Below, piece by piece: positions 27,277 through 37,234 of a stretch of 64,000 bases of DNA. Every line of letters begins with the position of its first letter. Positions within the stretch are counted from its first letter, which is position 1. Origin of the DNA: Schizochytrium sp. CCTCC M209059 (taxonomy: Eukaryota; Sar; Bigyra; Thraustochytrida; Thraustochytriidae); NCBI GenBank assembly GCA_000818945.1, contig KN805372.1, forward strand, positions 870,125 to 934,124. The letters are read 5' to 3'. Under the pieces are notes generated by a model that made no database searches, was not told the DNA's origin, and saw only the letters and a program-made list of their open reading frames with translations. The position numbers and the translations under genes were made by a program.

Positions 27277-30013
27277 ATGTCGAACGCGCGAAGCGATGAC
27301 CACGTGCAGGGTCTCCTCGACTGGGTGAATGTCGTCGCGGACGAAGACTGCGGGCGCCTCGAGGAGCTGCAAGATGGCCGCGTGCTGGGCCAAGTTTTGC
27401 AGAACATGTACGTTTCACCCTGCCCTTGCAGCAAGCAGACAAAGAATGAGAAGCTTTTGCTTTGCGAGCACGCCACGCGCGCTCTCTGGACAGCTTTTTA
27501 TTCTTGCGTTGTGTTTTGGGCTTCAATGCGAGAAATAAAGCGAAAACTGACAACAAGAGTCCCCACGTTTACACTCCAACAGCTCGAATGCACAAGGTCC
27601 AGCACCGAGTACTCTTGACGCCGTGGTGCATCGGTTAGAGACATTACTGGAAACGAAACAGAAAGTACTCTCGGGAAAGTATTTCGAGAATCCCGCTCAT
27701 CATGTCGCCGAGGTGATCCAGGTGCTTCTTGGTTATGCGGTACAAGGTCCGGTAAAGGAGTCGAGCGTGGCGCAGATTATGGACCTTGAGGCCGGGACCC
27801 AACACTTTCTCATGATTGAAGTGGATCAGGCACTGAAACGGATTGCAGCTGCCAAGGAGCTTCCACCACCGAGTCCGATGGATTCTCCGTTTACCCCGGC
27901 GCAGCGATCGGGCAAGCGGTCGAGCAATCGGGCGAGCAACCGGCGACTTCTTCTAGACAATGAGGAGCTACAGCGCCAGATCGAAGATCACAATACCGAG
28001 CTTGCACGGGTGAGACAAGAGGCGCGCGAGGCTCTTCGTAGACGCGAGCTCGAACTGGAAGAAGCGGCGCAAGAGGCCCAGGCTGCTCTGACGGCTGGTC
28101 TTGAGGCCAAGACGGCACAAGTAACTCAATTGCAAGCTGCTCTTGATGAGCTTCGAGAAAAGACTGGAGACGTCGGTGACCTCCGTGATCAGCTTGAGGT
28201 GCTCAAGTCGCAAGCCAGAGATGTGTCGAAGAAAGACGCTACCATCGCCAAACTTCGTGAAAAGGTGAATGCCTCTTCCGACTTGGCGCAGCGCGTGGCG
28301 GATCTCGAAGCATCAAACGAAGCTCTTCTCACCAAGAATCTGGAAGCAGAGCAAAAAGCTCAAGACGTCGCCAAGTTGAGGCAGGATCTACAAACGTACA
28401 AGAATGCTCTTGTTGACGCTCAAATTAAGACCAATGAGACCAACGTCTTGCTCGAAGAAAAGATGCAAGAGGTGGACGCTTTGCGCAGCGAGCGTGATGC
28501 CTTACGCCGCAACGAGACAGCAACACTTGAGGAGAACCGCTCTCTGCAGTCGAGTCTTGCTGGGGTTCGCGACGAAGATGACGACGAACCAGCGCAAGTT
28601 CTCGGTATCTCGGAGCTAAACCCCAAGGTGCGCGAAGAACTAGAAACCTTGCGCAAGGAGACAGCGCGACTGCGCCACGAGCTTTCTGCGCATAGCGAGG
28701 AGAACCTTGCCAAATTGCGCCTAGACGCTGACAGTTTGGGCGGGGTCAACGATCGTCTTCAGCGTGATTTGCGCGAGGCTGTCAAGCGCGGTGACCAGTG
28801 GCAAGCTGAGGCAGGTCGCCTCGATGTCGAACTGACAGCTGCACGGGAGCGAGCGCACGAAGTAGCGACGCGGCACGAAGCCGAGCTTGCCTACCTTGTC
28901 GAAACCTCTGAAAAGGAAAAACTCGCAGCGCTCTTGGCAGAAGAAACGGCTTCTGCAGCACGGATCGAGCAGCTTGTGGACCAACGCCTCGAAGTGGAGG
29001 CTGACCTTTTGAAAACACGAGGTCTGCTTGAAGAGTACATGGCAAACCACTCGGCAAGCAACGAGCAGCTTGAAGCTCTCCGTATTGAGCTAGAGAGCGA
29101 GCAGAAAGCGCACGGCCAAGCCCGGGACGAAGCAACGGAACGCGAGCACGTGCTCGAAGAATCAAATGCGTCGCTGGAGGTCCGCATCGCCGCGCTGGAG
29201 TCTCAAATAGAGCATGGCAAGGCCCGACTGAATCAGGAGCATGAGAACCTTATGGCTTCGGAGAAACAGTGCGAAAAGTACAGACTCAAGGCGGGCGAGC
29301 TCAGCTACCAGGTCAATCAGCTTCGGAGGCAGCTCAAGAGTGTACAAGTGCAGCGGAGCCATGCGTCTGGCGGCGATGCGTCTGGCGGCGCGGTCGGAAG
29401 CGAGGACTTGATCGCTGATATGCAGCGGCTTGCGGCGCAAAACGAGCAGCTTCTCGCTGACAACGCTCAGTTGCGTGAGCGCGCGCAGACCTCGGGTGGC
29501 TCAGGTGGAGCGTTGCGTCCGAGCAAGGGGGTTTCGGAAATGGTGCGCAATTACGAGTCGGAGATCCAGGATCTTCGAAAGCAGATGAACATGCTTACCA
29601 TGGCCAAGACAAGCGAAGTCATGGCGCGTACAGAGGCGGAAAACCGTATGCAAAAGCTGGAACAGAGCAACGAAGATCTCAACGCGGAAAACACAAGTTT
29701 GCGTCTCAAGCTTGAGCGCTCTGCAAAGTACGCGCAGCATCAACAATCTCAGCAACAGCAACAACATCAGCAACAACAGCAACAGCAGCAACAGCACCAG
29801 ATCAAGCCGCAGCCATTACGCGAGCGCGACCTCAACAATACTAGCGGCAACACCAACAGCAGTCGCAGCAACAAAATCGAAGAATCTTCGAGCGGGGAGT
29901 GCCAGGCGAGTGCCGCCGCGCGACCTCATCCTCAGCAAGCCTTTTCTTCTGCACCTGCAACGCGCCAAGCTCTTGACGAAAACGCAGACGGCGAGCAATG
30001 TAACCAGCAATAA
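27277..30013 (+). CDS. HOOK-like dynein/cargo adaptor (two exons)
   Basis: The coding sequence joins 27277-27407 and 27583-30013, giving 853 residues. The intron (27408-27582, 175 bp) has a GTACGT donor and a CAG acceptor and restores one frame across the junction. Exon 1 and the start of exon 2 make a HOOK domain: LLDWVNVV and LQDGRVLGQVLQN, then across the intron GKYFENP, VIQVLLGYAVQGP, and IMDLEAGTQHFLMIEV. These match the calponin-like HOOK N-terminal domain, which binds dynein light intermediate chain. Residues from about 150 to 750 are continuous coiled coil rich in Glu, Leu, Ala and Arg. A Gln/His run (about 765-785) and a disordered tail follow. HOOK-family proteins activate dynein or link cargo to microtubules. 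The C-terminal cargo region is not conserved enough to name one. Confidence 0.8.
27408..27582 (+). other. Intron of the HOOK-like gene
   Basis: 175 bp, donor GTACGT, acceptor CAG preceded by a weak pyrimidine tract. It interrupts the HOOK domain in phase 2; the split codon becomes Ile. Confidence 0.75.
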
Positions 30014-30184
30014 CATGAATAAATGAAAGAGTTTTGTGTTGCCCGATCTCTCGATGAAATGACAAAGAGATTGACTGAAGTTATTTTCACATACTCACTG
30101 ACCTCTCACCAAAAGGCCTCGCCGCAACCGTTTTTTCCTCGAAACTAGCTTGGGGCAAAACGAAAAATAAAGAAACAGAAGAAG

Positions 30185-31444
30185 ATGAGCGCAGCACGGT
30201 ATGCGCGCGCGCGCGCAGACAGCGCCAGCGGCATCACTGGAGCGTTGCCGGCGTCCCGGTCTGCCAAGGTACGTAAGGAGAGTTTTTTCTTTCAGTGAAG
30301 CGTTTTGACAGGAGAATAAAGCAGGACGAGCAAGTAAGAGATTGACGAGCATGACGAACCGGGCCGGCAGGCTGAGTTCCACGCGCGACAGGCGCAGTAC
30401 GACGCGTCGCTCAAAAGGGGAGACGAGGAGTTCGTGGATCTGCTTGAACGCCTCGATGATCGCAAAGACCGCATCGAGTCGACGCGGCACACGAAAATAC
30501 GAGTTCGGCAATGGCTCGATAAACTCTGCGAGCCCATGTCGAGTCTTGAATGGCGTCGCAATCGCAATGCATACGCCCGGCTTCTCATCAAGCAGCTTGA
30601 CGAAGGCGAGCTCTCTGACCCATTTATCAAGGTGCCTGACGCGGGACCACTCAGCACGTTGCCGACGTATCTCCTCGTTCGTGCTCCGAAAAGCCCGACC
30701 TTTAAGGTTGTGTCTTCCCCTCGTGGTCACCGTCCACGGGGCGCGAGCTTTGGACAGAACAGTACCACTGCAGCATGGAAGAACCCACACGGTCGACCAC
30801 GTCGAGAGAGCAAGTATGGAGATCACGAAACAGACATGTACGAGGATATTGGTACGAAGGGACGCGGGACCAACTTTGGTGTGGCACGAAGTCTCGAGAG
30901 CTCTCGTTCACGGAGACGAATCTCTTCGAGCGCTTCCAGTGCTTCGGTTTCGTCAAGTAGTGCTCCGCAGAACGAAGCGGCATATTGGCAGAGACGCGCG
31001 CAAGAAGCGGAGAAAACAGCGCGATTTCTCGAGGCCCAGCTTGAGCGCGTCGAGGCCGAACTCGAGGCAGAGCGTGCGTTGCGCTCGAAGGAAAAGCATC
31101 GGCTGCGTCAGCTCCATCAAGCTGAGGTAGACGAGCTTCAGCGTCTTCATGCGAGCGAAGTCGAACAGATGCAGCGGCTTGGAGGTGGTTTTCGCGAATC
31201 TCTCGAAGAAGGCGGTGCTGAGCATTGCGCTCTGCTTCGCGAGGACGGCGGTCTGTCGCAACGCAGCGGCGGTGGGGCTGACACGAGTAGTGGAAGCAGG
31301 CAAGATGTAGATGCATATGATAGCGAGCCTGACGCAGCTGCAGATTTGAACTCGAGCGCCTTTTTCGAATATTTGTCTGGATTCGAAGCCTCTGCAGCCC
31401 GCCTCATTGCCGACGAGGAAGAGGAGGTGCTTTCTGGATTTTGA
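30185..31444 (+). CDS. DUF4485 (CEP112-like) coiled-coil protein (two exons)
   Basis: The coding sequence joins 30185-30268 and 30371-31444, giving 385 residues. The intron (102 bp) has a GTACGT donor and a CAG acceptor in phase 0; an in-frame TAA at 30335 rules out earlier acceptors. Residues about 37-115 match the DUF4485 pattern found at the N-terminus of centrosomal CEP112 (CCDC46): acidic FVDLLERLDD, then WLDKLCEP, a RNRNAYARLLIKQLDEGEL helix, and a PF-x-x-P-x-x-GPL ending. A Ser/Arg-rich linker follows, then coiled coil (about 235-300) and an acidic C-terminal segment of about 42 residues. DNA encoding this last segment is tandemly repeated downstream. The gene lies 171 bp after the HOOK-like gene on the same strand. 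A centrosome or basal-body role is inferred. Confidence 0.6.
30269..30370 (+). other. Intron of the DUF4485 gene
   Basis: 102 bp, donor GTACGT, acceptor CAG. A pyrimidine-rich stretch (TTTTTTCTTTCAG) lies mid-intron, but using that AG would put an in-frame stop in the exon. Confidence 0.6.
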
Positions 31445-31824
31445 GGGTAGCAAGCCTGCCGCAGCTGCAGATTTGAACTTGAGCGCTTTTTTTAAAATAT
31501 TTGCCTGGATTCGAACCCTCTGCCACCCGCCTCATTGCCGACGAGTAAGAGGTATTTTCTGAATTTCAATGATAGCAAGCCTGACGTAGCTGCAGATTTG
31601 AACTCGAGCGCCTTTTACGAATATTTGCCTGGATTCGAAGCCTCTGCCACCGTCTCATTGCCGACGAGGAAGAGGAGGTGCTTTTTGGATTTTTAAGGAA
31701 TGCGAGCCTGCCGCAGCTGCAAATTTGAACTCGAGCGTCTTTCTTGAATATTTGTCTGGATTCAAAGCCTCTGCCGCCCGCCTCAATGCCAACGAGGAAG
31801 AGGAGCTTTCTAAAATTTCAAACG
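31319..31824 (+). repeat. Four tandem copies of a ~126-bp unit: gene 3' end plus three decayed copies
   Basis: Units begin at about 31319, 31446, 31571 and 31697 (spacings 127, 125, 126). The first is the last 42 codons of the DUF4485 gene. The other three keep the order of sequence (GCAGCTGCAGATTTGAAC near the start, GGATTCGAAGCCTCTGC mid-unit, GACGAGGAAGAGGAGG near the end) but carry stops and small deletions, so they are not translated. Confidence 0.9.
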
Positions 31825-31981
31825 CTTGCTCTACGTGTAGCTTGCGCCGCTCATGCGTGCAGCCCCTGCTATTCAAGCGCGTCTTTTGTCAGAGACTGAG
31901 GATGATACATGGCCCTTTGTTTTTTCTTATTCAAATTGCTAATTTCGCGTGTGAATATCGTTTTCGCGCACGAGTGCAAGT

Positions 31982-32686
31982 ATGCTTCAATGTGCCGCAC
32001 AGGGAGACGAGGGAGCGCGGCGCAAAGTCGTTGCGTTGGCCCTGGCTGTAGCCCTTTTTCGTAAAAGGGACGTAAAGAACAACGACGCAAAGTTAGTACG
32101 CCAAGAGAACAAGAAGTCCTCCACGGCGGAGGCACACGCGTCATTGATGCATGCTAGCACACGAGCAGTGGCAGCGTCGAACACATCTCTATGGTGTCTT
32201 CGCGTACTTTTGCATGTTCAAACGGGGTCAAGGCTGCGATCGGCGGAGACCTTTGAACTGCGGCTGAATTCGCTCCGCAAGTCGGATCGAGGCAGCTTCG
32301 CGCGTCTTGTGGAGGCCTTGTGCGGATTGTCATTCGAAGACGCGAGTTCCGGGCAACGTGTGCTAGGGCTCGCTCGTGCAGTCGCTGCAGTAGACGCTAG
32401 TCTTCTTGCGAGCATGGCGCTTCACGTGTCAACTTGTCGCTTGCGCGCGTGGAGCGCGGCAGCTTCGGAGAGGTCTGCAGACTTTCGGGTGTTGAGCAAT
32501 GCATATTATTGTCTTCGCACTGCGGAGGCGGCGGTGGCAGTCATGGACGAGGCAGCTCGCGGGCGATTGGCTCCCTTGCTTTTGGAGCTTCAGCTTGTCT
32601 GCACGGCGGATGACCGTCTCAAACTTCCGCTCGTGTACGCGATGCACATTTCTCATGCAGCAGAGATGAAGCAAGGAACATCTTGA
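31982..32686 (+). CDS. Hypothetical helical protein
   Basis: This encodes 234 residues from the ATG at 31982. It is Ala-, Leu- and Arg-rich and helical throughout, with no membrane segment or signal peptide. Repeated amphipathic helices (about 75-220) look like a small helical-repeat fold, with LRVLLHVQTGSRL and LVEALCGLSFEDA as typical segments. The unbroken frame of 705 bp is the only long one here. I do not recognise the family; an upstream exon is possible because the gene starts soon after the decayed repeats. Confidence 0.45.
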   Translation: MLQCAAQGDEGARRKVVALALAVALFRKRDVKNNDAKLVRQENKKSSTAEAHASLMHASTRAVAASNTSLWCLRVLLHVQTGSRLRSAETFELRLNSLRKSDRGSFARLVEALCGLSFEDASSGQRVLGLARAVAAVDASLLASMALHVSTCRLRAWSAAASERSADFRVLSNAYYCLRTAEAAVAVMDEAARGRLAPLLLELQLVCTADDRLKLPLVYAMHISHAAEMKQGTS

Positions 32687-32886
32687 TGAAGTAGCTTCAA
32701 AAGAATTTGTTTGATTTTACAATGTATAGGGTTCCATAAATTCAGCGTGAAAGCGCGAAGCCAAAAGTAAAGTAAACGCCATGGCTTATTTGGCCGGTTA
32801 AAAAACGACAAAAAGTCCTCGACGCCAAGCACCTCGTCCAATGTGGGGGCTTTCGAGGCGGGCGTGTCATGGGGCGGCACTCGCAT
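32653..32886 (-). CDS. Doubtful small open frame
   Basis: 77 codons from an ATG at 32884-32886, overlapping the 3' end of the convergent gene by 34 bp. It contains a protein-like stretch (TLDEVLGVEDFLSFFNRP) and an aromatic region. It may be a small gene, an exon, or chance. Confidence 0.2.
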   Translation of the reverse strand: MRVPPHDTPASKAPTLDEVLGVEDFLSFFNRPNKPWRLLYFWLRAFTLNLWNPIHCKIKQILLKLLHQDVPCFISAA

Positions 32887-33191
32887 GAATTTATTAAAGA
32901 GATTACCTCGCTTCTTGCATTTGGTGGTGATATGGAAAGCAAGGAAGGCAAGAAATCGGGCCGTGAGTCGTTCGCAAACCTAGTGTTCAAGAACCAACTC
33001 TTTCACTGGTCGTCGAAGAGAGAGAGAGAGACCTGCGCGCGGAAGGCATGCAGCTGAGATGCTCTGGAGAGAGAAAAAGAGAAAAAGAAAGAAAGGAGAA
33101 GAGTAGCCTTTCTGGAGCAGCAGCAGCAGCAGCAGCAGCGGTAGTAGAAGGCAAAGAAGACATTTCCTTTGTTCCGCGCGCGTGCTTAACC

Positions 33192-33572
33192 TCAATTACT
33201 GCGTGGTTTGCGCCGGTCAGCACCCCAGAAGCGAGCCGGACGGTGGACCTCGGGCGGCCTCGCAAGTGGCCCGGGTCGCTGGTCGCGAAGCCTCTGCTCA
33301 AGAGCTTCGCGCTCTTCACGACGGCGTTTCTGACGAGCAGCGGCGTCGCCAAGCGCTCGCTTGCTCGCCTCTTCGTGGTCGCGTTGCTGGCGCTCGCGCA
33401 CGGCGCGGAGCTCGCGTTTTCGTGATTCACGAAGCGCTTCTTCGGCCTCTGCTTTTGCCTTGGAAGCCGCCACTAGACGTGTGCGGATGAAGAGGGCAAG
33501 CGCCACGACGAGCACCGCCGCCACGGCCACGAGGCCCGGCGACGCGCGCATCGTCTCTAGCGCCGCGTCCAT
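33192..33572 (-). CDS. Small single-pass membrane protein with a charged coiled coil
   Basis: This encodes 126 residues from the ATG at 33570-33572. Residues about 12-30 are a strongly hydrophobic helix (VAVAAVLVVALALFI), followed by a long Arg/Glu/Ala-rich helix (about 35-98) and a basic Pro-rich tail. The layout (short lumenal N-terminus, one TM, long charged helix, basic tail) resembles VIMP/selenoprotein S of the ER-associated degradation machinery. The Gly-rich selenocysteine tail of that family is not visible. Shadow frames on both strands are also open because of the high GC content, so this is only a moderate call. Confidence 0.4.
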   Translation of the reverse strand: MDAALETMRASPGLVAVAAVLVVALALFIRTRLVAASKAKAEAEEALRESRKRELRAVRERQQRDHEEASKRALGDAAARQKRRREEREALEQRLRDQRPGPLARPPEVHRPARFWGADRRKPRSN

Positions 33573-34170
33573 CGTTGGTTCGTTCGCTCGCGAGCTCGCT
33601 CAGCGAATTGGCCAACTCTCGTTCGCACTCTCGGACCGACTTGGTAGTATTTAGGGACCCAATCTATTATTGAGAGCCCTATCGGTTACATATCCGTTAT
33701 CATGGACCTTCGGTTACATTGGCGGTTTTCTGCTGCTTTGCGTTTTTCTCCGCACATGATGGTGCGGTCGAGAGCTTGCCGATACGTTTGCCAATGGGAC
33801 GTGGCGAGGCGGCCGAGTTGAGCTCGCTCAAGGACAGCACACGCGATTAGGCGGTCGATGGCCGCGAGCTGATGCAGGTTGTAGCCAAAGCGGATGGCTG
33901 ACCGAGCACGACGGGTGCGTGTTGTGCACGTGCCTCGCCTTTTGGACTTTCACTTCCCTTTTCTTTTTCCCGCTTAAAGCTACGAGCTCGGGGACTTTTT
34001 CTGCACAGCAATCGATTACCTCGTTGGCATCGGAGTCGTCAGAGCGTAGCATAGCAACCTAAGGCACAGAGGGCAGCCACCAGCCATCGCCCGTAATGTG
34101 GTCGGGCTGAGACGACGAAGTGTCGCTGGCCACCGTGCGCAAAATTGGATGCCCAAATCCGCGGTAAATT

Positions 34171-34267
34171 CATGCATGCATGCATGCATGCAGTATGTAA
34201 GATGATGATGATGATGATGATGAGGGAAAAGAAGAAGAAGAAGAAGAAGAAGAAGAAGAAGAAGAAG
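34171..34267. repeat. Cluster of TGCA, GAT and GAA microsatellites
   Basis: (TGCA)n at about 34171-34192, (GAT)n at 34201-34222, (GAA)n at about 34231-34267, in direct succession. Confidence 0.9.
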
Positions 34268-36374
34268 CCAAGCTAGGAGCGGAATGGAGCCTGTCGACAT
34301 GCCGTTCCATATTGTCGCTGGTCGCTCCCACGCTCGCAGCGCTTACAGATCCGCGTCCTCTGCCATTTGGCTCTTTCGCTCGTGCTTCTTCTAGCTCTTT
34401 TTCGCTTCGTTTTTTTTTCTTCCTGATACTGCTTGGTCGCTCGCAGCCACCGCGTAGGCCTGCTGCGTCGGCGCGGCCTTGGACGCAGATGGCCGCGGCT
34501 CCCGCCTCAAGCAAGCCCGCGTCGCAGCGCCGGAAGCGCGCCGAGGCTGTTTTGTTACTTCACCGCCGGTCACGTTCTCAGCGCGGCGCGGATCGCACGG
34601 ACCATATCGCCCAAGGCCGGAGTGAGCGCGTGCAGCCTCCCTCCTCTTACAGTTGGTGGTACTCTAAGCGTAAGCGCCTTCTTGCTTGTCCCTACTTCTC
34701 TCCGCAAAGCACACAGTGCGGGCTGCTATTTCTATGGAGGTTTTTTCCATCCACGGTGGCGCCCGTCGGTCGATTCATCCCTGGCCTCTCTCGCCCCCGC
34801 GCGGCACGTGCAGCGGCGCGCACTCACCTCAGGACTGCAATCTTTCGCCTTGCAGCCGCGTGGCGGCTCGGGTGCTCCCGGGTGCTCGGCGGGATTGGAG
34901 GCGCGGCGCGGCGCGGCGGCCTGGACCCGTCGAGCGTATCCTGGCACGCCGCAGGCGTATCCAGGAAGCACACCGCGAGAAAGAGGTGTGGTGACCTTTC
35001 GAAGAAGGAGATCAATCCATCGACCAAGGAAGCACTGCAAGCGAGCACCATGGCAAACGGTCTCGGCGGCGGCGGCGCACCTTAGGTCCAATCTATCCCT
35101 CCAAGCATCCATGCATCCAACGCATGCATCCACCATGGCATTCGGCCGACCTCGACACGCCCACCGCCGCCGCAGAGGAGCGAGCGAGCGACCCTCCCGA
35201 GCTGCGTCCAATCTCGACGCGGCCACGGCCGGAATACTTCCCCGCGCGGGCGATGGATCCGCGTCCGGATGCGCGATATCGATCCACCTCGCAGCTCCAT
35301 CCACGCTCGCTCGGACGCGGCCAGCAGACAGCTGAGCCAGCTGCTGTCGGTCACTTGCTCGCGCCCTGGCGCTCGCGCGGGCGCGGAGGACCGAGGCGCG
35401 GCGGGAGGGAGGGCTGCAGGGCGGGCTTGGCCGGCCGAAGCAGCACCGCGAGGAGCGGCCACTCGGGAGCAGAAGGAGAGAAAGCCGAGGACCAGCGGAA
35501 AGAGCCCTGGGGGTGTGGGTGTGTGTGTGGGTATGTGTGCACGCGAGCGAAGTTCCAACTGGGCGCGGCTGCTGTGGATCTGCGGTTGGTGGTGGTTGGC
35601 CCGCGGGCAAGCCACAACAAAGCAGGGAAGGGAGGGAGGGAGGGAGGGAGATCTTGGACTGCTCTGCGCACCGCAATTTGGTTCGTGCAGGGCAGTGGAC
35701 GCGGGGCGAGGAGGGGGGGAGCGAGCGAGGGAGCTGCGCCTGCGCCAGGAGCCGCGAGGCTAGCCGGCCCGGCCAGGCAGCCAGCCAGCCAGCCAGGTCA
35801 CGCCGCGTCTCGCCACGCAGGCCGGTCGGCCCGCCCGCCCGCCCGGGGGCGTGGCCTGCACTGCGTGGCGTGTGGCTGGCAGGGGCGGTTCGGTTCGGCT
35901 GCTTCTGGCTGGAGGCCGGTACTACGGGTACTATAGTATACATTTACAGCCAGGGTAGAGAAAAAGAAAAAGAAAAAGAAGTGCCACTGACGTGAGGCGA
36001 GGGGCTTTACCGCCGCCGCCGCAAGTGTGCTTGGTCACGGCGAAGCGAGCTTTTTTGTTTTCGTGGCGAAGCACGTGCAGCCGCCGACCGAGGCAGCGAG
36101 GTCCGAGCAGCCAGGATTTCCTTTCCTCTCTCTGCGTGCCTGCTCTGCACGGCAGTGAGTGCGGCCACGCATGGAAAGAAGTCAAGACGGATGAATCCGC
36201 AGACAGATTGACTGCCTGCCTGCAACTGGTCACTGATCGATCCATCGATTGATCACCGATCGGCCGACCACCAATCGGCAGGTCCGTGGTCAACTGCGAG
36301 AGCACCCACGTGAGCGAGCCGAGCTTCTGGTTATGAAAAAGAAGGGCCAGCCGAAGAACCTGGTGCGTTGCTTC

Positions 36375-36435
36375 GCCTTGCCTTGCCTTGCCTTGCCTTG
36401 CCTCGCCTTGCCTCGCCTTGCCTCGCCTTGCCTCG
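36375..36435. repeat. CCTTG/CCTCG pentanucleotide array
   Basis: About twelve tandem 5-bp units alternating CCTTG and CCTCG. Confidence 0.85.
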
Positions 36436-36998
36436 GATGGCACCGCAGATGCTTCTGCTGCACGCAGTGGTGGCTTGCGAGCGAGGTGCTTTCTTGGAAG
36501 CCGCGTAGTACCGGGCAGGCGCGCAGGTCGGGCGCGAAAGAGCGAACGTCCCAACGGGGCCAAAATGCGCCGCTCTGACCCTGCCGGCGCGGTGCGGTAT
36601 TTGCTCCGAGTCGCTCGCTCGCTCGCTCGCTCGCACGTGCTTGCTTGCCTGCTTGCTTGCCTGCGAGCTTTCTTTGCCTGCTACGGATCGACGTCGGCGA
36701 GGAGCGGAATAAATGAGCCGCGGCGCAGCCCGACGTAGCGCAGGACAGGGCGAGTTGTCCGAGCGTACTGCCAGCCTAGCCTCACCTAGCGCAGGCATAG
36801 CAGTAGCGCTGTAGAAGCTTCGAGGAGAGTCACGTGCTGCACTTTTTCCAACAGGAATAGGCAAATAGGCAAGTAGCTTGGCCTTGAGGAACCAACTCTA
36901 GGAGCAAAAGACTGCACGGCCGTAGCACTTCCACGCGCCAAGCAAGTCTGAAGCAAAACCGAAACATCCCGAGGCCTCGCGCCAAAAGCAAAACCCAA

Positions 36999-37096
<98 letters not shown>

Positions 37097-37099
37097 CAA

Positions 37100-37143
<44 letters not shown>
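36999..37143. repeat. (AAGC)n tetranucleotide array upstream of MFS copy 1
   Basis: About 145 bp of AAGC units with a single short interruption near 37097-37103. It ends about 90 bp before the start codon of MFS copy 1, so it probably lies in its promoter or 5' UTR. Confidence 0.95.
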
Positions 37144-37234
37144 GATTAAATCGCACGCAGCTTCGAGGCTTGGGCTTCTACTTCTACCTAATCGAAAGCA
37201 AGAGCCAAGGCGCACCGCGCCGGCTGGATCCACG

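Larger units (their letters stand above)
33573..37234. other. Intergenic region upstream of the MFS array
   Basis: 3.7 kb with no gene I can support. The left part (33.65-34.1 kb) is of normal composition. From 34.17 kb it is dominated by microsatellites (TGCA, GAT, GAA, GGGA, CCTTG, AAGC) and very GC-rich sequence. Overlapping frames of 200-400 codons on both strands (for example 34312-35335 plus and 34732-35943 minus) are Arg/Ala/Pro/Ser-biased translations of that composition. The right end is the promoter and leader of MFS copy 1. Confidence 0.5.

Noticed and set aside
34312..35943. Overlapping long open frames on both strands as genes
   Set aside because: They are Arg/Ala/Pro/Ser-biased, overlap in all frames on both strands, and follow microsatellite and GC composition; no domains or consistent starts.
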